From positions 587,114 through 651,113 of the forward strand of contig MNCI01008852.1 of assembly GCA_015680685.1 (NCBI GenBank): a DNA stretch of 64,000 nucleotides, in the 5' to 3' direction. A program made the translations under genes and the position numbers. The notes under the pieces are model-generated. The model had not been told where the DNA came from. It searched no databases and saw nothing but the letters and a program-made list of their open reading frames with translations. Source of the DNA: Gnetum montanum (Eukaryota > Streptophyta > Gnetopsida > Gnetales > Gnetaceae). Below are positions 34,201 to 45,707 of the stretch, piece after piece (positions within the stretch are counted from its first letter, which is position 1; each line of letters begins with the position of its first letter).

Positions 34201-36827
34201 AATTAAATGATCCATGAAAAGCCTGGTTGAACGGCAGTTGTTGGGAATCCACAATGTCGTGGCTAGGCTACCCCTCGCTGATGCTATGAGTAGGCTGTGG
34301 GAAGAGAACAATGAGCGAGCACAGCGCAGATGCCTGCATTTGGCTGGCAGCGTGATTATAGGCTACGGCATTCAACCCACACAGGCATCGAATCGCATCT
34401 GCGCGCGTCCACAATCAATGGCCGACTGTCTATTTGTTTGGCTCGCAGCGAGCGGCGAGAGTTGAAAGGCATCTTAATACTTGGCCCGGCCCTGCAGCGG
34501 CCTAATGCCCACGGAATCAATCAATCAATTGCTACGGCGTCTTTACGTCTCTCATAATTCTGTTGCCATCTACTGGAGTGAGAAAATCGTGTTGCGACCT
34601 GGTCCAAGACCAACAGAGCCGAGGAGCGTAAGAAACATGTCTGCACAAGTTGCGAGACGGACTAAATCTGAAACACATCTAAGCCGAATCCCGTTTGTCA
34701 TTTCCCAGCTTGCGCGCGCTCTGGAAAGAATCAAAGACGTGACAGGCAATTGCTTCATACGTCAAACCTGTGTATGGATTTGAACGGCAGGTCCATCGCC
34801 TTTGGCGACCAAGTGCTAACAATAAACAATAATAAAAATAATACGACGACAGCATCCCCATTTACTCGGTTCTGTATGTATGCAGACCTGGCCTGACGCT
34901 ACGCCAACGATTCTGGCACTTGTTCCTGATGGTTGCCCGGCCAGCTTTTGCTTTCCCATCTCTCTCGGTCTGGGTGGGCTTGTGCCGGCTCTATGTTTTT
35001 TAAAAGAAAAGGCAAAAAACAGGATAGGAATGCCTTCCCTTTCAAAACGGGACAATGCATGAAATAATGGCGTTCGTTGGCGTGGCGTGGCGTGGCGTGG
35101 CAGGGCAGGCCGGATTCCTTACTGGCCATCCATCCATCGATCCATCCATCCATCCACTTGGATTTCGAGGCCACCCCACCCCACCCACATCGGTACAGCA
35201 CAAGGCTGCCATGAATGCTCCGTGACGTTTAATGGACAGCTCCTCTAACATAACCATGCCCATTCCCATCACCATTTCCTAATTTCCGGTCAAACTGCAA
35301 CAGCGTGCCTGAGCATAAGCACAAGCGCGTTTCCTTGGCCTGTCGCCGAGCAGGGCAGGGCCAGGCCACTATAGTCGTTATATGGTATCCCAAGTAGCTG
35401 CATGCAGGCGTCCGGTCCAGTTCTTTTAAATTCAAAAACGGCTGCTCACATGATCGTTTCCAGTCATATACGGGTATTCGTGGAATTTGTTTTGTTGCCA
35501 GTTGCAGATGTGATCCAATGAACTCCCGTCTCTGGCTAGGCGACGTGTTTTTTGACTAAGCAAATTATTGATCGTGGGTAGGATCCTACATTATCGCCAA
35601 CAACACGAGCATATTTGATTTTCAGACCCAAACAGAAGAAGAATCCAACACCAGAGGCTTGGGCTTTGCACAGCCTTCCTCGAAAAACCGGTTTCCGATC
35701 TCCAAAGCCTCGAGTCGTCAGTGCTTTGGCGTTATCAATTATCGATTATTCTATTCGGCTAGAGTTGGTCTAACCTTCGTTTGCGAATTTTGCACGAACG
35801 TGTGGACATTTGTCATCACATGAACGCATGTAAACAGACGTGCAAACGCACGTCAAGACAAGCGCTCGCACAGTTGTCCGATCCGCCTCGCATCATTACA
35901 CGTCTGGTGGTGTACAGGTGCGGTGCGGTGTACAGGATTTGGGAGGGTGATCATGATGCACATGCATGGCTACCTCACGGCTCTTGCCTTTTCTGTCTGT
36001 GTCTCATCTCCTGTACATCTTTTTTTCTTTTTGACATTTCGGCTATATATTGCAAATTTGGTCCTGCAAACGATCCAACACGGCTGACTTCCGTGACCCA
36101 CCGACCAGTATACAACGTACAATAATGCTGCACAGCACAGGCATGATTCAAAAGAGGCTTTACTTCTATCAACAACGGAATTCTACCTTTGAGCCCCCCA
36201 TTCAATTGGGTCATTGCAGACCTAGAAACGAATCGAGAAAAGCCAGCAATCTTCACCACCGCTCCCATTAGCAATTACCCTTTGCCTGTATGCACCCTTC
36301 GATTTTCATCACCGATTAATTTCATGTACCTACGGTTTTCATTAACCTAGGAATGTTCTCGTGAATAACTCTCCACGCACTATCTATTAAAACTTACGTG
36401 AGTAAGAAGGCTTCACATGAATCCCTCCTTCGAAGCTTTTTTTCCACGCATGTATCGCTCCGAGAGGGTGCGTCTTGATAAGTATTAAATAAACATCGAC
36501 AAGAGCCAAAACAAACAAAGAAAATAAATACACCCGATTAGTGCAAAACGTGTGAAGCGTTTTCGTTTGGGTTCAGGGTTTTACGTGGTCCAGCACCATG
36601 ATTTTACCAACTGAAGCCAAAGATTCAAAGGAACAAAAAATCAACTATTTTCCTCTTGAAAATTTTTCCTTTTAAAAGAAAGAACCTTCTGAACAAAACA
36701 TCAGGGATTATCTACAATGTAATCGTCATACACAAAATCAGGGAAGAAGCTCCAGAAACTCAAATTTCCAACGAGAAAGAAGCAGCATCGCCATGACCCA
36801 GAAATGGCAGCAAAGCAACTCATGATT
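31201..36827. other. CpG-rich unique island downstream of the RING gene
   Basis: Base use changes sharply at about 31200: many CpG sites and high complexity, with no transposon similarity seen. No protein I recognise. The long frames present have no family motif and overlap on both strands. Short repeats of 3-7 bp are frequent: CATTG (31365-31385), ATG (32777-32798), CGTCCA-type (33430), GGTATC (34170-34190), GGCGT (35079-35100), CATC-type (35127-35157). An AT-rich TATATAAATATATG run lies at about 31517. It probably holds the 3' UTR and intergenic DNA of the RING gene. Confidence 0.5.
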
Positions 36828-38660
36828 TCATGACATGTAAATCTGAACTCTGGCGTCTTTGATAGAATGGCAAATGGGGCAGTTATGAATGCGACTCTCG
36901 CACTCTTTGCAGAGGCAGAGATGGCGGCATGGAAACAGCAGAATGCAAATGTCATTGCGGCGACAAACTCTGCAGATGCGTTGCTGCTTCAACCGCTTGT
37001 TCTCACGCAACATTCGGACATGCACCTGCGTTTCAGCCGAGGCGGAACCGTCGTTGCAGCAAGATTGGGCATCGTCCGCCTCGCTGTCGCCGACCCCTTC
37101 CCTGTAATGCTCCTTGCACTGTGCCACAACCTGTTCCAGACTGGTGCGCAGCGAGCTCACCATGGCTTCGTTCTTCTGCGCCATTGTCTGCCACAGCCTC
37201 TTGTCCATTGCCAGTTGCTTCAGTTTCTCTTCCATTTCTGCATTTCTTCTGACGGCATTCTCCAATTCCGTTTCCTTCTCCCTGAGTTTTAGCATCATTC
37301 TTTCCTCCATTATTGATAGCAGGGTCCTCGAGTGCCTCTGCGTTTTTTCCTCCAGCGCCACCAGTACCTTATCCGTCTGCAACCATGGACACCCAAAACC
37401 AGGTCATGATTCTCCCGAAAAAATTAGGATTCACGCGCTACTACTCATCGAACCATGCTCAAATTTCTGCAAAAGGTACTCTTAACGGTTTCAAAGACAG
37501 TCTGAACTGCAGTACGGAAGGGGATTACGGCGAGCCGTCCTACAATAAGAGCATGGCTCAGATTGCGGAATTACAGAAACAGAGCATGTACCATGTTGTA
37601 TCTTGGATTATTACCGCAAGGCCGGATGTGCTGGGTTCTCGCCCTAATGTTTTAATGCGCTGCAGTCGATTCTATTGGGTTTGGATTTTCTCATGGAAAG
37701 TCGTAACATGCGAAAACGTAGGTATGTGCGCACGCAATACGGTAGGGAGAGGTGAATGAAACGAACCAAAATGAAGCGCACCTGTAATCTAAGCATACGC
37801 TCGATTTCTTCGTTGTGCTGCTGCAATTGCACGGTGAGGTCGTCGCCCAAAACGGTGGACATGGCCATGGGCACAGCTGCAGCACGGCCACTTGTAGATG
37901 TTGCAGCCGATTGATTCAATCTGGTATCATCATATGCGAGCTGCAGGCCTGTTGAAACAAGAAGCGGCGGGGGCACCGTCTGCGCAACCTGTTGAGCATG
38001 AGCATGAGGATGAGGCGGAATACTCTTTTGCTGCTGCTGAAACTCGGACGCCATGGATGTCATGAGCTGCAGTTGCTGCTGCTGCTGTTGATGCTGCGCC
38101 ATGGCCAGGGCATCCTCGTCGATTGGCCTCTTTCTTGAATTGCAGGTCAATTCGCTTTCTGGGTCCGAGCTGAAGACTGTTCCATTGCGTGCCCCATAGT
38201 TACCTGTTGATTACCAAGAAAAGATAAGGAATAAAGCAGACGCATTCACGAGCCGCGCCAGGATCGGATTTGCATAGAAATATAGTTGGAGGGTAGCAAT
38301 CGAAGGACGTTTATGTACCAGAATTGTAGAGGCAGAGCAGATTTGGGGCGACCGCAACGACGTTGGCATTGTGATGGAATTCATCGGCGACAGGAGCGCC
38401 CTGCACCATCATGGACGGCGAAGCGGACGCCGACGCGGATACGTAGTAGTCTCTGCTGTCTCTGCCCCTGCCACGCCCAAAAGGTAAGAAATACTTCAGC
38501 AAACACGCCCCGCCCCGCCCCATCAGCAGTCTTGGCAATCCCAAAACGACGACGACGCATGAAGAAAAAGCAATATGCGGGCGCTAATAATCCTTAATCC
38601 TTACCTGCTCTGAAACTCCGGCATAAATGCCTTGGAACGATACTGCGCCTGAACCGCCAT
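36828..38660 (-). CDS. BOI/SBP1-type RING E3 ubiquitin ligase, four exons
   Basis: Minus-strand exons 38605-38660, 38319-38467, 37782-38203 and 36828-37376 join in frame through GT-AG introns of 137, 115 and 405 bp (phases 2, 1, 0), giving 391 residues from ATG 38658-38660 to TGA 36828-36830. The start MAVQAQYRSKAF matches the usual MAVQAQYPSN start of this family as I recall it. Then come a Ser/Ala run, SRKRP (NLS-like, exon 3), a Gln run, a long coiled coil (about 205-295) and a C-terminal RING: C344, C347, C359, H361, C365, C368, C375, C378, ending VQIYMS. Known relatives (Arabidopsis BOI and BRG1-3, petunia SBP1) are ubiquitin ligases that limit cell death, modulate gibberellin responses with DELLA proteins, or bind S-RNases. 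No stop or frameshift is seen. The exon 2 acceptor has nearby alternatives. Confidence 0.9.
36840..36980 (-). other. RING domain coding segment of the BOI-like gene
   Basis: It encodes ICRVCRRNDICILLF followed by PCRHLCLCKECESRIHNC and PICHS. All eight zinc ligands of a C3HC4 RING are present, so E2 binding should be possible. The variant has one residue between the third Cys and His, as is usual for BOI/SBP1 proteins. Confidence 0.88.
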
Positions 38661-39993
38661 GACCGCACCAGATGATTCTTAGGCAGATCAGTTCTGTTGA
38701 GGTGAATCCTGATCAATCCTTTCCAGCCACAGCAGGCAAGCGAGAGGGATTGCAAGGTATCCGGTTTGTAAATGAAAGAGTGCAGCAAGAAGGGGCTTAA
38801 ATAAGAGATACCTTGACTTGCACATGGTGCAGGCAACGGCATCAACACGAAGAAGAGGAAGAAGACCATTCCATGAATGAGCGCGGCATCTTATGACTGG
38901 CCAGCACTCTTTATTATGGTTCAGTGGGACAACGGCTGCTCCCGTGGCTCTGCTCATCTCATCATGCAAAATTTACTTCTCGAAAAAATAAAAGTCAGGC
39001 CAGCACCAGCAAGGGCACCAACAAAACACACCCGATAAAGCCGGGCCACTTTCTCCTGACGCTCCGTCGCACATTTTAGTATATGAACAAGCAAGCCCGC
39101 CAGATAAATGCTACCAAAATACCACCGTCCCCAAACAACAAAAAAGGCACGCAGTCAAACGAAACAGTGAAAACGCTACGCCACGCCAGGCCCAAGCGCC
39201 GCCCCGCTAACTGCATCACCCCCAACAAGTGACGAGATCTCCCAAAAATTAACCCGGCGACCACCGTAAAAGGTGGCGAACGATAAAGGAAATGGGAATC
39301 GAGGCCCCTCTGGCGCCCACTGCCACTGAGTTGGAAATATACGGTCAACTTGCCAGAATACGGGTCCCAACCCGTATTATACAAAATAACTGTGTGTGCT
39401 CTTTCCTATTCCGGTTTAAGAAAATCTGAAATTCCAGCCCTGAATTAGTGCGCCGCGCGCTCTCTTCCAACCCAAGGCTCCGCTGACTCCGCCTTTGCTA
39501 TACTTGTGGTTGGATAGACGCACAGATAAATCAGATGCGCATTTCCCAGCGGCATCCCATTCCCAACAACATAAACAACAACATCAACAACTTGAGTTGA
39601 AGAAACAACACACACTTTTCTCCCACAACAATCCGCGTGCGTGCAGTGCAACGATCCTTATTCATGCCCACCAAATGCATTCATTCATGGCCCCCAAATA
39701 TGGCAAATCCCTGCCGCTGCCGTTGGCCTGACCCAGGCCCATGTAAGTAGCCAACATCTTTATTTCTATTGGCCTACCTCCTAAACACCCCACAGTTTTC
39801 ATTTTCATGGCTTGGGACCCGCACCGACCGAGCCAGCATCGAGTTGTGCCCACCGCCAACTGCTGCTACTTTCCGTAAATAATGTAAGCAAGGCTGCCCA
39901 CGTGGCAGCAACGTGATAGATGCCAGGTTCCGCGTACAACACGTCAGCGCCAACAATGCCAGCGAGATGAGAGAGGCAGGCCCCAAACGTGAA
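38661..39993 (-). promoter_or_regulatory. Upstream region of the RING gene
   Basis: CpG-rich, single-copy DNA upstream of the start codon. It should hold the 5' UTR and promoter, but I could not fix a transcription start. The short ORFs here show no family motif. Further upstream (39994-41232) lies the segment that has a second copy at 48822. Confidence 0.45.
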
Positions 39994-41232
39994 GGGTGCC
40001 ACGGCGGAAACAGCCATGCAGAAGCGACGGGTGTTTTGATTTGCTATTCAAATGTGAATGAAGAAGGTCCAAGTTTGAAATTTTGGCGTTGGGGGTTGGT
40101 AAAATCGTCACCAACCATGTGTGGAGCCAGCGAGGGAGGGAGGCAGGCAGCAGGAGCATCATGAAGAGGAAGAGGATGGATGGCAGAGGCAGAGGCAGAG
40201 ACAAAGGCTGGTTTTAGAACGCCACGTCAGCGGCAGGCAGTGGCAAAGGAGCAATGAAGTGAAAGAGCGAAGAGGATGGTTGTTGCTTTCAAGTGTGGCC
40301 ACGTGGCTGCCATGGCGGGTGGCCCCTCGCTAGGCAACACGAGTGCGCGCTTTCCAAGTATGTTGTAACTGTAGATAATTGGGCGCTGGCGCTGGCGCTG
40401 GTGCTGGTGCTGGAATTAAATAAAATTAGGGGGCCATCATCCTTCTCTGCAACGCTCACCAGTAGCAGTGGAATTAAATAAAATTAGGGGGCCATCATCC
40501 TTCTCTGCAACGCTCACCAGTAGCAGTAGACGTAGCAGCCACAGCAGCATCGACGTTTACCAGGGTTGGGTTGGGAGGAGGAGTAGGATGAGGAGAAGGA
40601 TGTAATGCATATCCCAATAAAATATAATGATAAAGTATGTAAGGTCCCCTCACGTTACGTTGATTCGAAGACGATGTTGTTGGCGTTGGCGTTGGAATGG
40701 AAGGGGAGGGGGGGATCATGTCATGTCATGTCAATATGTCAAGGAATAAGTGAAGAGTAAGAAGAGAAGCCGTATTTTAGCTTGTGTTTTGTTTTGGTTT
40801 GATTTAAGGGATGCAATTGCAGTTGTTGGCGTGCGTTTGTGTTGAATGCGGATGCTTCACACTTGGTAATTCCCGAGAGTAAGATGCATGAAAACTTGAG
40901 GTGGTCTTATCGCATTCTTTCCCTACTTGTCACACTAGATAATAGCGTCTAAAGTTCTTGAGTACAATTATTACGTAAAATTATTTTCCCCATTTTTTAA
41001 AGTTGTTTTTCGGTTCAGAATGTAATGCAACCATCAAGATATTTGAAGGAAGGTTATGGGTTTAATACTTGTATTTACTTTGAAGTATAACAAAAATGGT
41101 ACTTTGTATGCAAGGCTTGTTGGTACTAGTTTTTTGGTCCAAAAAAGAATATATCAATTTGAAATAAAGAACAAATAGTAACAAAAGCTAAAAACTTTTT
41201 ATTCTTGAGATTCATTGTTTAGCTTTCACTCA
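39994..41232 (+). repeat. Segmental duplication, copy A (CpG-rich)
   Basis: Matches 48822-50077 end to end in the same orientation. Copy A keeps its CpG sites where copy B has TpG or CpA. A carries a 58-bp tandem duplication (40411-40526) and lacks ~31 bp present in B (B 49675-49706). Its right end is the 3' end of a LINE (41133 onward). No gene is visible. Confidence 0.92.
40411..40526 (+). repeat. 58-bp tandem duplication
   Basis: Two perfect 58-bp copies start at 40411 and 40469 (TGGAATTAAATAAAATTAGG). Copy B has only one, so this arose after the segmental duplication, or is an assembly error. Confidence 0.9.
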
Positions 41233-41771
41233 AACCTTTTTTGCTTGAAGTTGTAGCTAAAAAGCCACATCTTTGAAAATCTAGTATTAGCTCCTATAAA
41301 GAGAGGTCATAGTTATGCTCTTGCTACTAGAAAATAACTACACACCAAAGCTTTCAAATAAAGGAGAGAACAGGGGGTTGAAAATGTTTCGAAATATAAA
41401 GAAAGGAAGTAGACAAAATAGGTTGATCATTAAAAATGACTTCATAGATGTTTGGTTAAAAGTTGTTACAAATTCTAGATATTCATTTTCAAGCATGCTA
41501 AGTAACAAAACACTTAAAACAAACATGAGAAAATAAATATTCTTCTACAAAAAGGACACTAGGGAAAAATATTTTTCATATGTTTAAGAGAAGTGCCAAT
41601 AGCAAGACATTAATAAATAAGATACCAAAAAAATAAAAATGTTAGGAAATGTAGAAGCTCTCCAAATATCTTTCATTTTCCTCATCCAAAAGTGTGATGA
41701 TAATTGCATTTTCAAGCCTTATTGAACTTGTTATAAACAAAATCATTCTTTGTAATAATCTCATAAGTAAT
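41133..41771 (-). mobile_element. LINE 3' fragment, cut by Ty3 LTR
   Basis: Its reverse complement aligns with 9660-10320: zinc-binding domain region (AAAGATATTTGGAGAGC), then 3' tail with CTTGAAGTTGTAGCTAAAAA. The coding direction is minus, with the LINE 3' end at about 41133. The Ty3 LTR starts at 41772 in the middle of the domain. The last part (41133-41232) is included in the A/B duplication. Confidence 0.78.
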
Positions 41772-42627
41772 TGATGAGTCATGTTTTGTAGAGCTGCAAT
41801 GTCATGTATTCAATATTGGGGCAGAACCTCCTAGGCATCCAATATTACCCCTTCCATGCGAGCCTATAAATACCACACTTGGGTGCACGATTGGGATAGA
41901 TAGCAAATAGATTTTAGATAGCATTTTCATAGAATTCAAAGTAGTCAGAATTTTGTTTTCTAGTGCATACCCACAGTGTGATGTTAAGTCATTGTACAAC
42001 AGCCTTATTCAAGTGTGACATATTTGGATGTGTTGCATGACTGGCAATAAAGATCAAGATTACTTTCATCATTACAACATCCACTTAGATTTATTATTGC
42101 TTTTAATTGTTTAATTGTTTACTGTTTTCCTTAGTTAATGTTTCCATTTGTTGCTCTTTATTATTCCTGTCATTAAGTGGAATGAGTACAACTAATTGCA
42201 AGCACTTAAGTGTAATTACTTGGTAACCTAGTAGTGTATTTTTTAGTATGTCCAATGACGTACACTTGGTAATCCTAGCAGTAGTTACACGAAGTCCCAA
42301 GGCGTGTGCAAACGATTAGGAATGAATACTCATCGCACATAGGCTAGTTTAGACTTTACCTTCCATTGTTAATTAGCTTAATTAATTAATCTCTTTATTA
42401 TCATTAGGAGTAGCTTAGGGCCAGACAACATCAAGAATCATATGCCTCACTTTGGACTAAACCATACATGACAAAGCTACCACTAGTCTAAGTGGGAAGA
42501 TAACGAACTATAATCAAGGCATAACAATTTAGATGCACAACTAGTCCCATCCACGGAATTCGATCGGATCATGCATGAACACTTGTAATTTGTATGGTTG
42601 GGCATAGAGGCACCTCACCACTCATCA
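41772..42627 (+). repeat. 5' LTR of Ty3 element
   Basis: 856 bp, TGATGAGTCATG to CACTCATCA. TATA-like GCCTATAAATACCAC at about 41862; GGCAATAAAGATCAAG (polyadenylation-like) at about 42043; conserved CTTGGTAATCCTAGCAGTAG block at about 42255. Nearly the same family as 18321-19184. Confidence 0.88.
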
Positions 42628-42648
42628 TTAGTGTCATTGTCAAAGATG
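42628..42648 (+). other. Ty3 primer-binding site, decayed
   Basis: TTAGTGTCATTGTCAAAGAT follows the LTR end. It aligns with TTAGCGTCATTGCCAGGGAC at 14364, with C-to-T changes at CpG. Confidence 0.65.
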
Positions 42649-42759
42649 ATGCTAGTTATCTAGATTAGTTATATTATACACGATCGCTATATAGGTATTA
42701 ACGATCTATCTCTTAAAAATATTAATATATTAAGTCACACACATCATTAACTAAAAACA

Positions 42760-44260
42760 ATGTCTCTTTCACAAGGAGGCGATAATGCATTGTATAGTGA
42801 AAGCATTCATTGGAGAACTAACGAGATATATGACAGAAAATTGGAGTAACCAACCTCACATAAGGGTTTCATATGTTCACGACCACCTTGATGACGCTCA
42901 AGGACTACATTCACCTAAGGCAAACAACCCTAGAGGAGATGAAGTAAGTCCTGGACCAAGGGAGGCCTCAAGGCCTAAGACTTCCTCAAAACCTAGAAAA
43001 GATAAATTAAGGGACCATGGGGAACACCATAGAAGCCATGGCAATCCCCCTAGTTCCTCATTTTCCTATTCCTCTTCAACGTCTAATTTTGTTGAAGATG
43101 ATTATAGGTATAGAGACCAAGCTCATCATTAGTGTCAAAATAAAACTAAAAATAAGAATCGAAACCACAGGAAAAATCATAGACATCAAAATGAACATAG
43201 ACAAAATTGTTACAATCAAACGAATAGAAATAGAAATTTTCATCACAACATGTCTGATGACAATGAACCCTTGTTGGCTACTAAGAGCTTCATGCAGATC
43301 ACAGAGGCAATTAAGATACCTCACAGACATTGCAAGGAACGTTGCATACCTAGGCTTGATATAAACAATATCCCTAAATTTGCGGGAGGTTATGATTCGG
43401 ATCCACAACATCATTTACAAGACTTCCAAGATGCCTATGCCTTCTAAAAAGTGGTGGCAAAAGCTTAAGCTCTTTCCTAGGACACTAATCGATAAAGCTG
43501 AAGTGTGGTATAGATCGTTGAAACCAAATTCAATTCGATAGTGGTACACATTGCTGGAACTCTTTAATGAGAAATACCAAACCTATGCGAGGGTGTCCAA
43601 TCTAAGGAGACAAATCCAAGGATGGAGACAAGAAGAACGTGAACCCTTGGACATGGCCTTAGATAGATATTATTCTCTACTAAATAGATTCCCAAGGCAT
43701 GGTTTCCTTGAGAAAAAGCAACTTTTCCACATCATAGATGGGCTTCATGATGAAACAAGGGAGACCCTTGTGATGTATGCTCTAAGTCAATTATATGAGG
43801 TACAAACCCATCAAATTCGAGCATGTGGCAAAAAAAGAAGGAGAGCTATGCAAATGGGAGAATGTTGAAAAATATTACTAGGATCCAACTCTTCAAAAGG
43901 AAAAGGTCCACCTTTATGGTAAGGAGAAAGAGGTTGCTCTTAATAAGGTGATTCCACAACAAACTTTGTTAATACAGAAGTCTATCGAAGAACTTGAAGC
44001 AAAGTTTGATAGGATGTCAAAGTGGATAAATGAGAAAGTTACAACTTTCATAGAAACCGTAAAGGAGAAAGTAACGCAAAACGAATTAAGCAATTACAAT
44101 AAACGAAGGAAGAAGAACAGTTAGGAGCGCTTATCAACAAATAGGGAAAATGGCTGAAGAAAGTGAGGAGATAAACTTAACCATAGTCGAAGATGATAAA
44201 TGTGACATTTGCATATATGATCACCCAAAGGACCATTGCCCAATTGTGTCACATCTACAT
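42760..44260 (+). pseudogene. Ty3/gypsy gag with zinc knuckle
   Basis: ATG at 42760 opens MSLSQGGDNALYSES but stops at about 42847, and the frame shifts to the open piece 42785-43132. The gag core is clear: PKFAGGYDSDPQHHLQDFQDAYAF (43250-43447), then WYRSLKPNSIRW and MLELFNEKYQTYARVSNLRRQIQGW, LDMALDRYYSLLNRFP, FHIIDGLHDETRE (43551-43868). At 44201-44239 is the knuckle CDICIYDHPKDHC (CX2CX3HX4C), the form I associate with Athila/Tat gags. Gag assembles the particle and packages RNA. Several frame changes show that it is dead. Confidence 0.85.
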
Positions 44261-45240
44261 GAGTATTAGGCTTTTGCATTAAATCTCAAGTTCATACAAA
44301 AGCACATGCCCAAGAAATTACCTTTTTCATAAGGTAATTATAGACAGTCTTATAACCAATTGTACTATCCTTAGGGGACTTCGTACTAGCCTTAACATTG
44401 TCATTAACCACAGTGGTGAAACCTACAATTGTGGTGAAGGCCATCATCAAACTAGCCTTACCCTTACTACCAACAAAACCCATACAAATATTATGTTCAA
44501 CAACCTATTTTCCCACCTAGTTCTATGTCCTCTATTTCAAATTGCTACCATCACTCTCTCAAGTATCACCAACTAGTGACATCTCCTGAAAGATCACCAC
44601 CGCACACCTCTTACCCTCCATAATATTTTCTATTTTCTCATGCTCCATCCCATCACATGTCATTGCTAGTAACACAAGAAGGTTCAGCACCATAACATCA
44701 ACAAAAGAATGCCACTTTGTGCTATGAATGTGCATAGTCATGATAATGCCAGTAGGTCCCCACCATAATCTTGGAAAAGTCCCTTCTTTAGGATGGCTCC
44801 AATGCATAGGAGAAACACTCATGAATCTACCACATCATCCAAACTAGCCTAAGGCCAATCAAGTGTAACGCCTTCCCTTTCACAACCAATGTCCTTTGAT
44901 TCTACGCAAGGGCCACCATCCATTGTTACTTACCCAATAGAAGCAATGAATCTAGCATTGTGAAGAGACAAACAAATCCATGCATACCTAATAGGGATCA
45001 AGGGTGCAATCATGGGCCAAACATTTGCAACATTGACATAACTCATACGTTGACCCATAGTACATTTAACAACAAGTGTGTGACTAACAACTTGTCCATG
45101 TAGCTGCCACTAAGCCAAGAGACACCCAATGGCTTGAAAATGAAAGGTTAACACTATTTCACAAATGCACAGAACCTGCCTACTTGCTTATTAATTTTTG
45201 CCACGATCAAATGCTTAGTCATGGGGGAGACACCCCAGCC
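44261..45240 (+). pseudogene. Ty3 gag C-terminal region and deletion junction
   Basis: Pro/Ser/Gln-rich readings in the plus frames with many stops, similar to the gag end of the minus-strand element (Tyr/His/Gln-rich, 56560-56950). Near 45100-45160 is the post-protease linker, so the protease has been deleted. Confidence 0.55.
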
Positions 45241-45300
45241 TAACATTTAGAGCTAATAGGTGTTTTCCATCTTTTTGTTATACGATTTTTTATCATTTTT
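45241..45300. other. Junction between Ty3 element and caulimovirid fragment
   Basis: T-rich. The phrase GTTTTCCATCT occurs at about 45254 and again at about 45315, which may mark the join. Confidence 0.45.
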
Positions 45301-45707
45301 TCATTTATCTTTTTGTTTTCCATCTACCTTTGGTGGCTTGCTTGTTGCATACTTTACTTCAACAGAGACTGGAAATCTCTTTTGATATGGAGTGATAAAA
45401 AACTTTGGCACTTTCTGTGTAATTTTTATTGAAAGATCTTCTTTATCTAAACTTTCTCTGGAATTCACTCTTGGCAAAGTTTCTCTACACCCTAGTGTTG
45501 AGGAGATACTTGAATCTCGATCATTAAATAAATTTTTAGATTTTAAATTAGGCTCCACATCATCACTTGCTGTTGACCATTTTTCCTCTTCATTGAGCCA
45601 TTGTTGAACTTCTGCTAAGTCTTCTAAAGATATATTTGTAAACCAATCCATATCATCTGCTGGTTGCATCATGTTACTTCTGAAATGCTCAGCTTCTTCA
45701 GCTTTGT
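45301..45707 (-). pseudogene. Acidic tail after the coat-like region, truncated
   Basis: 123 codons from 45672, with DDMDWFTNISLEDLAEVQQW and a Ser/Asp-rich end. It may be the acidic coat-protein C-terminus or the start of the protease region. It stops at 45301, near the Ty3 junction. Confidence 0.45.

Larger units (their letters stand above)
41772..45240 (+). mobile_element. Ty3/gypsy element, 5' part (LTR and gag)
   Basis: 5' LTR, primer site and gag in order on the plus strand, then a short piece of protease-pol linker (45095-45170, similar to 1100-1160), and a stretch with ATGCTTAGTCATGGGGGAGA near 45210. Protease, pol and 3' LTR are missing. It ends where the caulimovirid fragment begins. 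Confidence 0.82.

Noticed and set aside
36867-37292. Plus-strand frame opposite the RING gene
   Set aside because: It is the shadow of the last exon, whose minus-strand reading has a clear RING domain and coiled coil.
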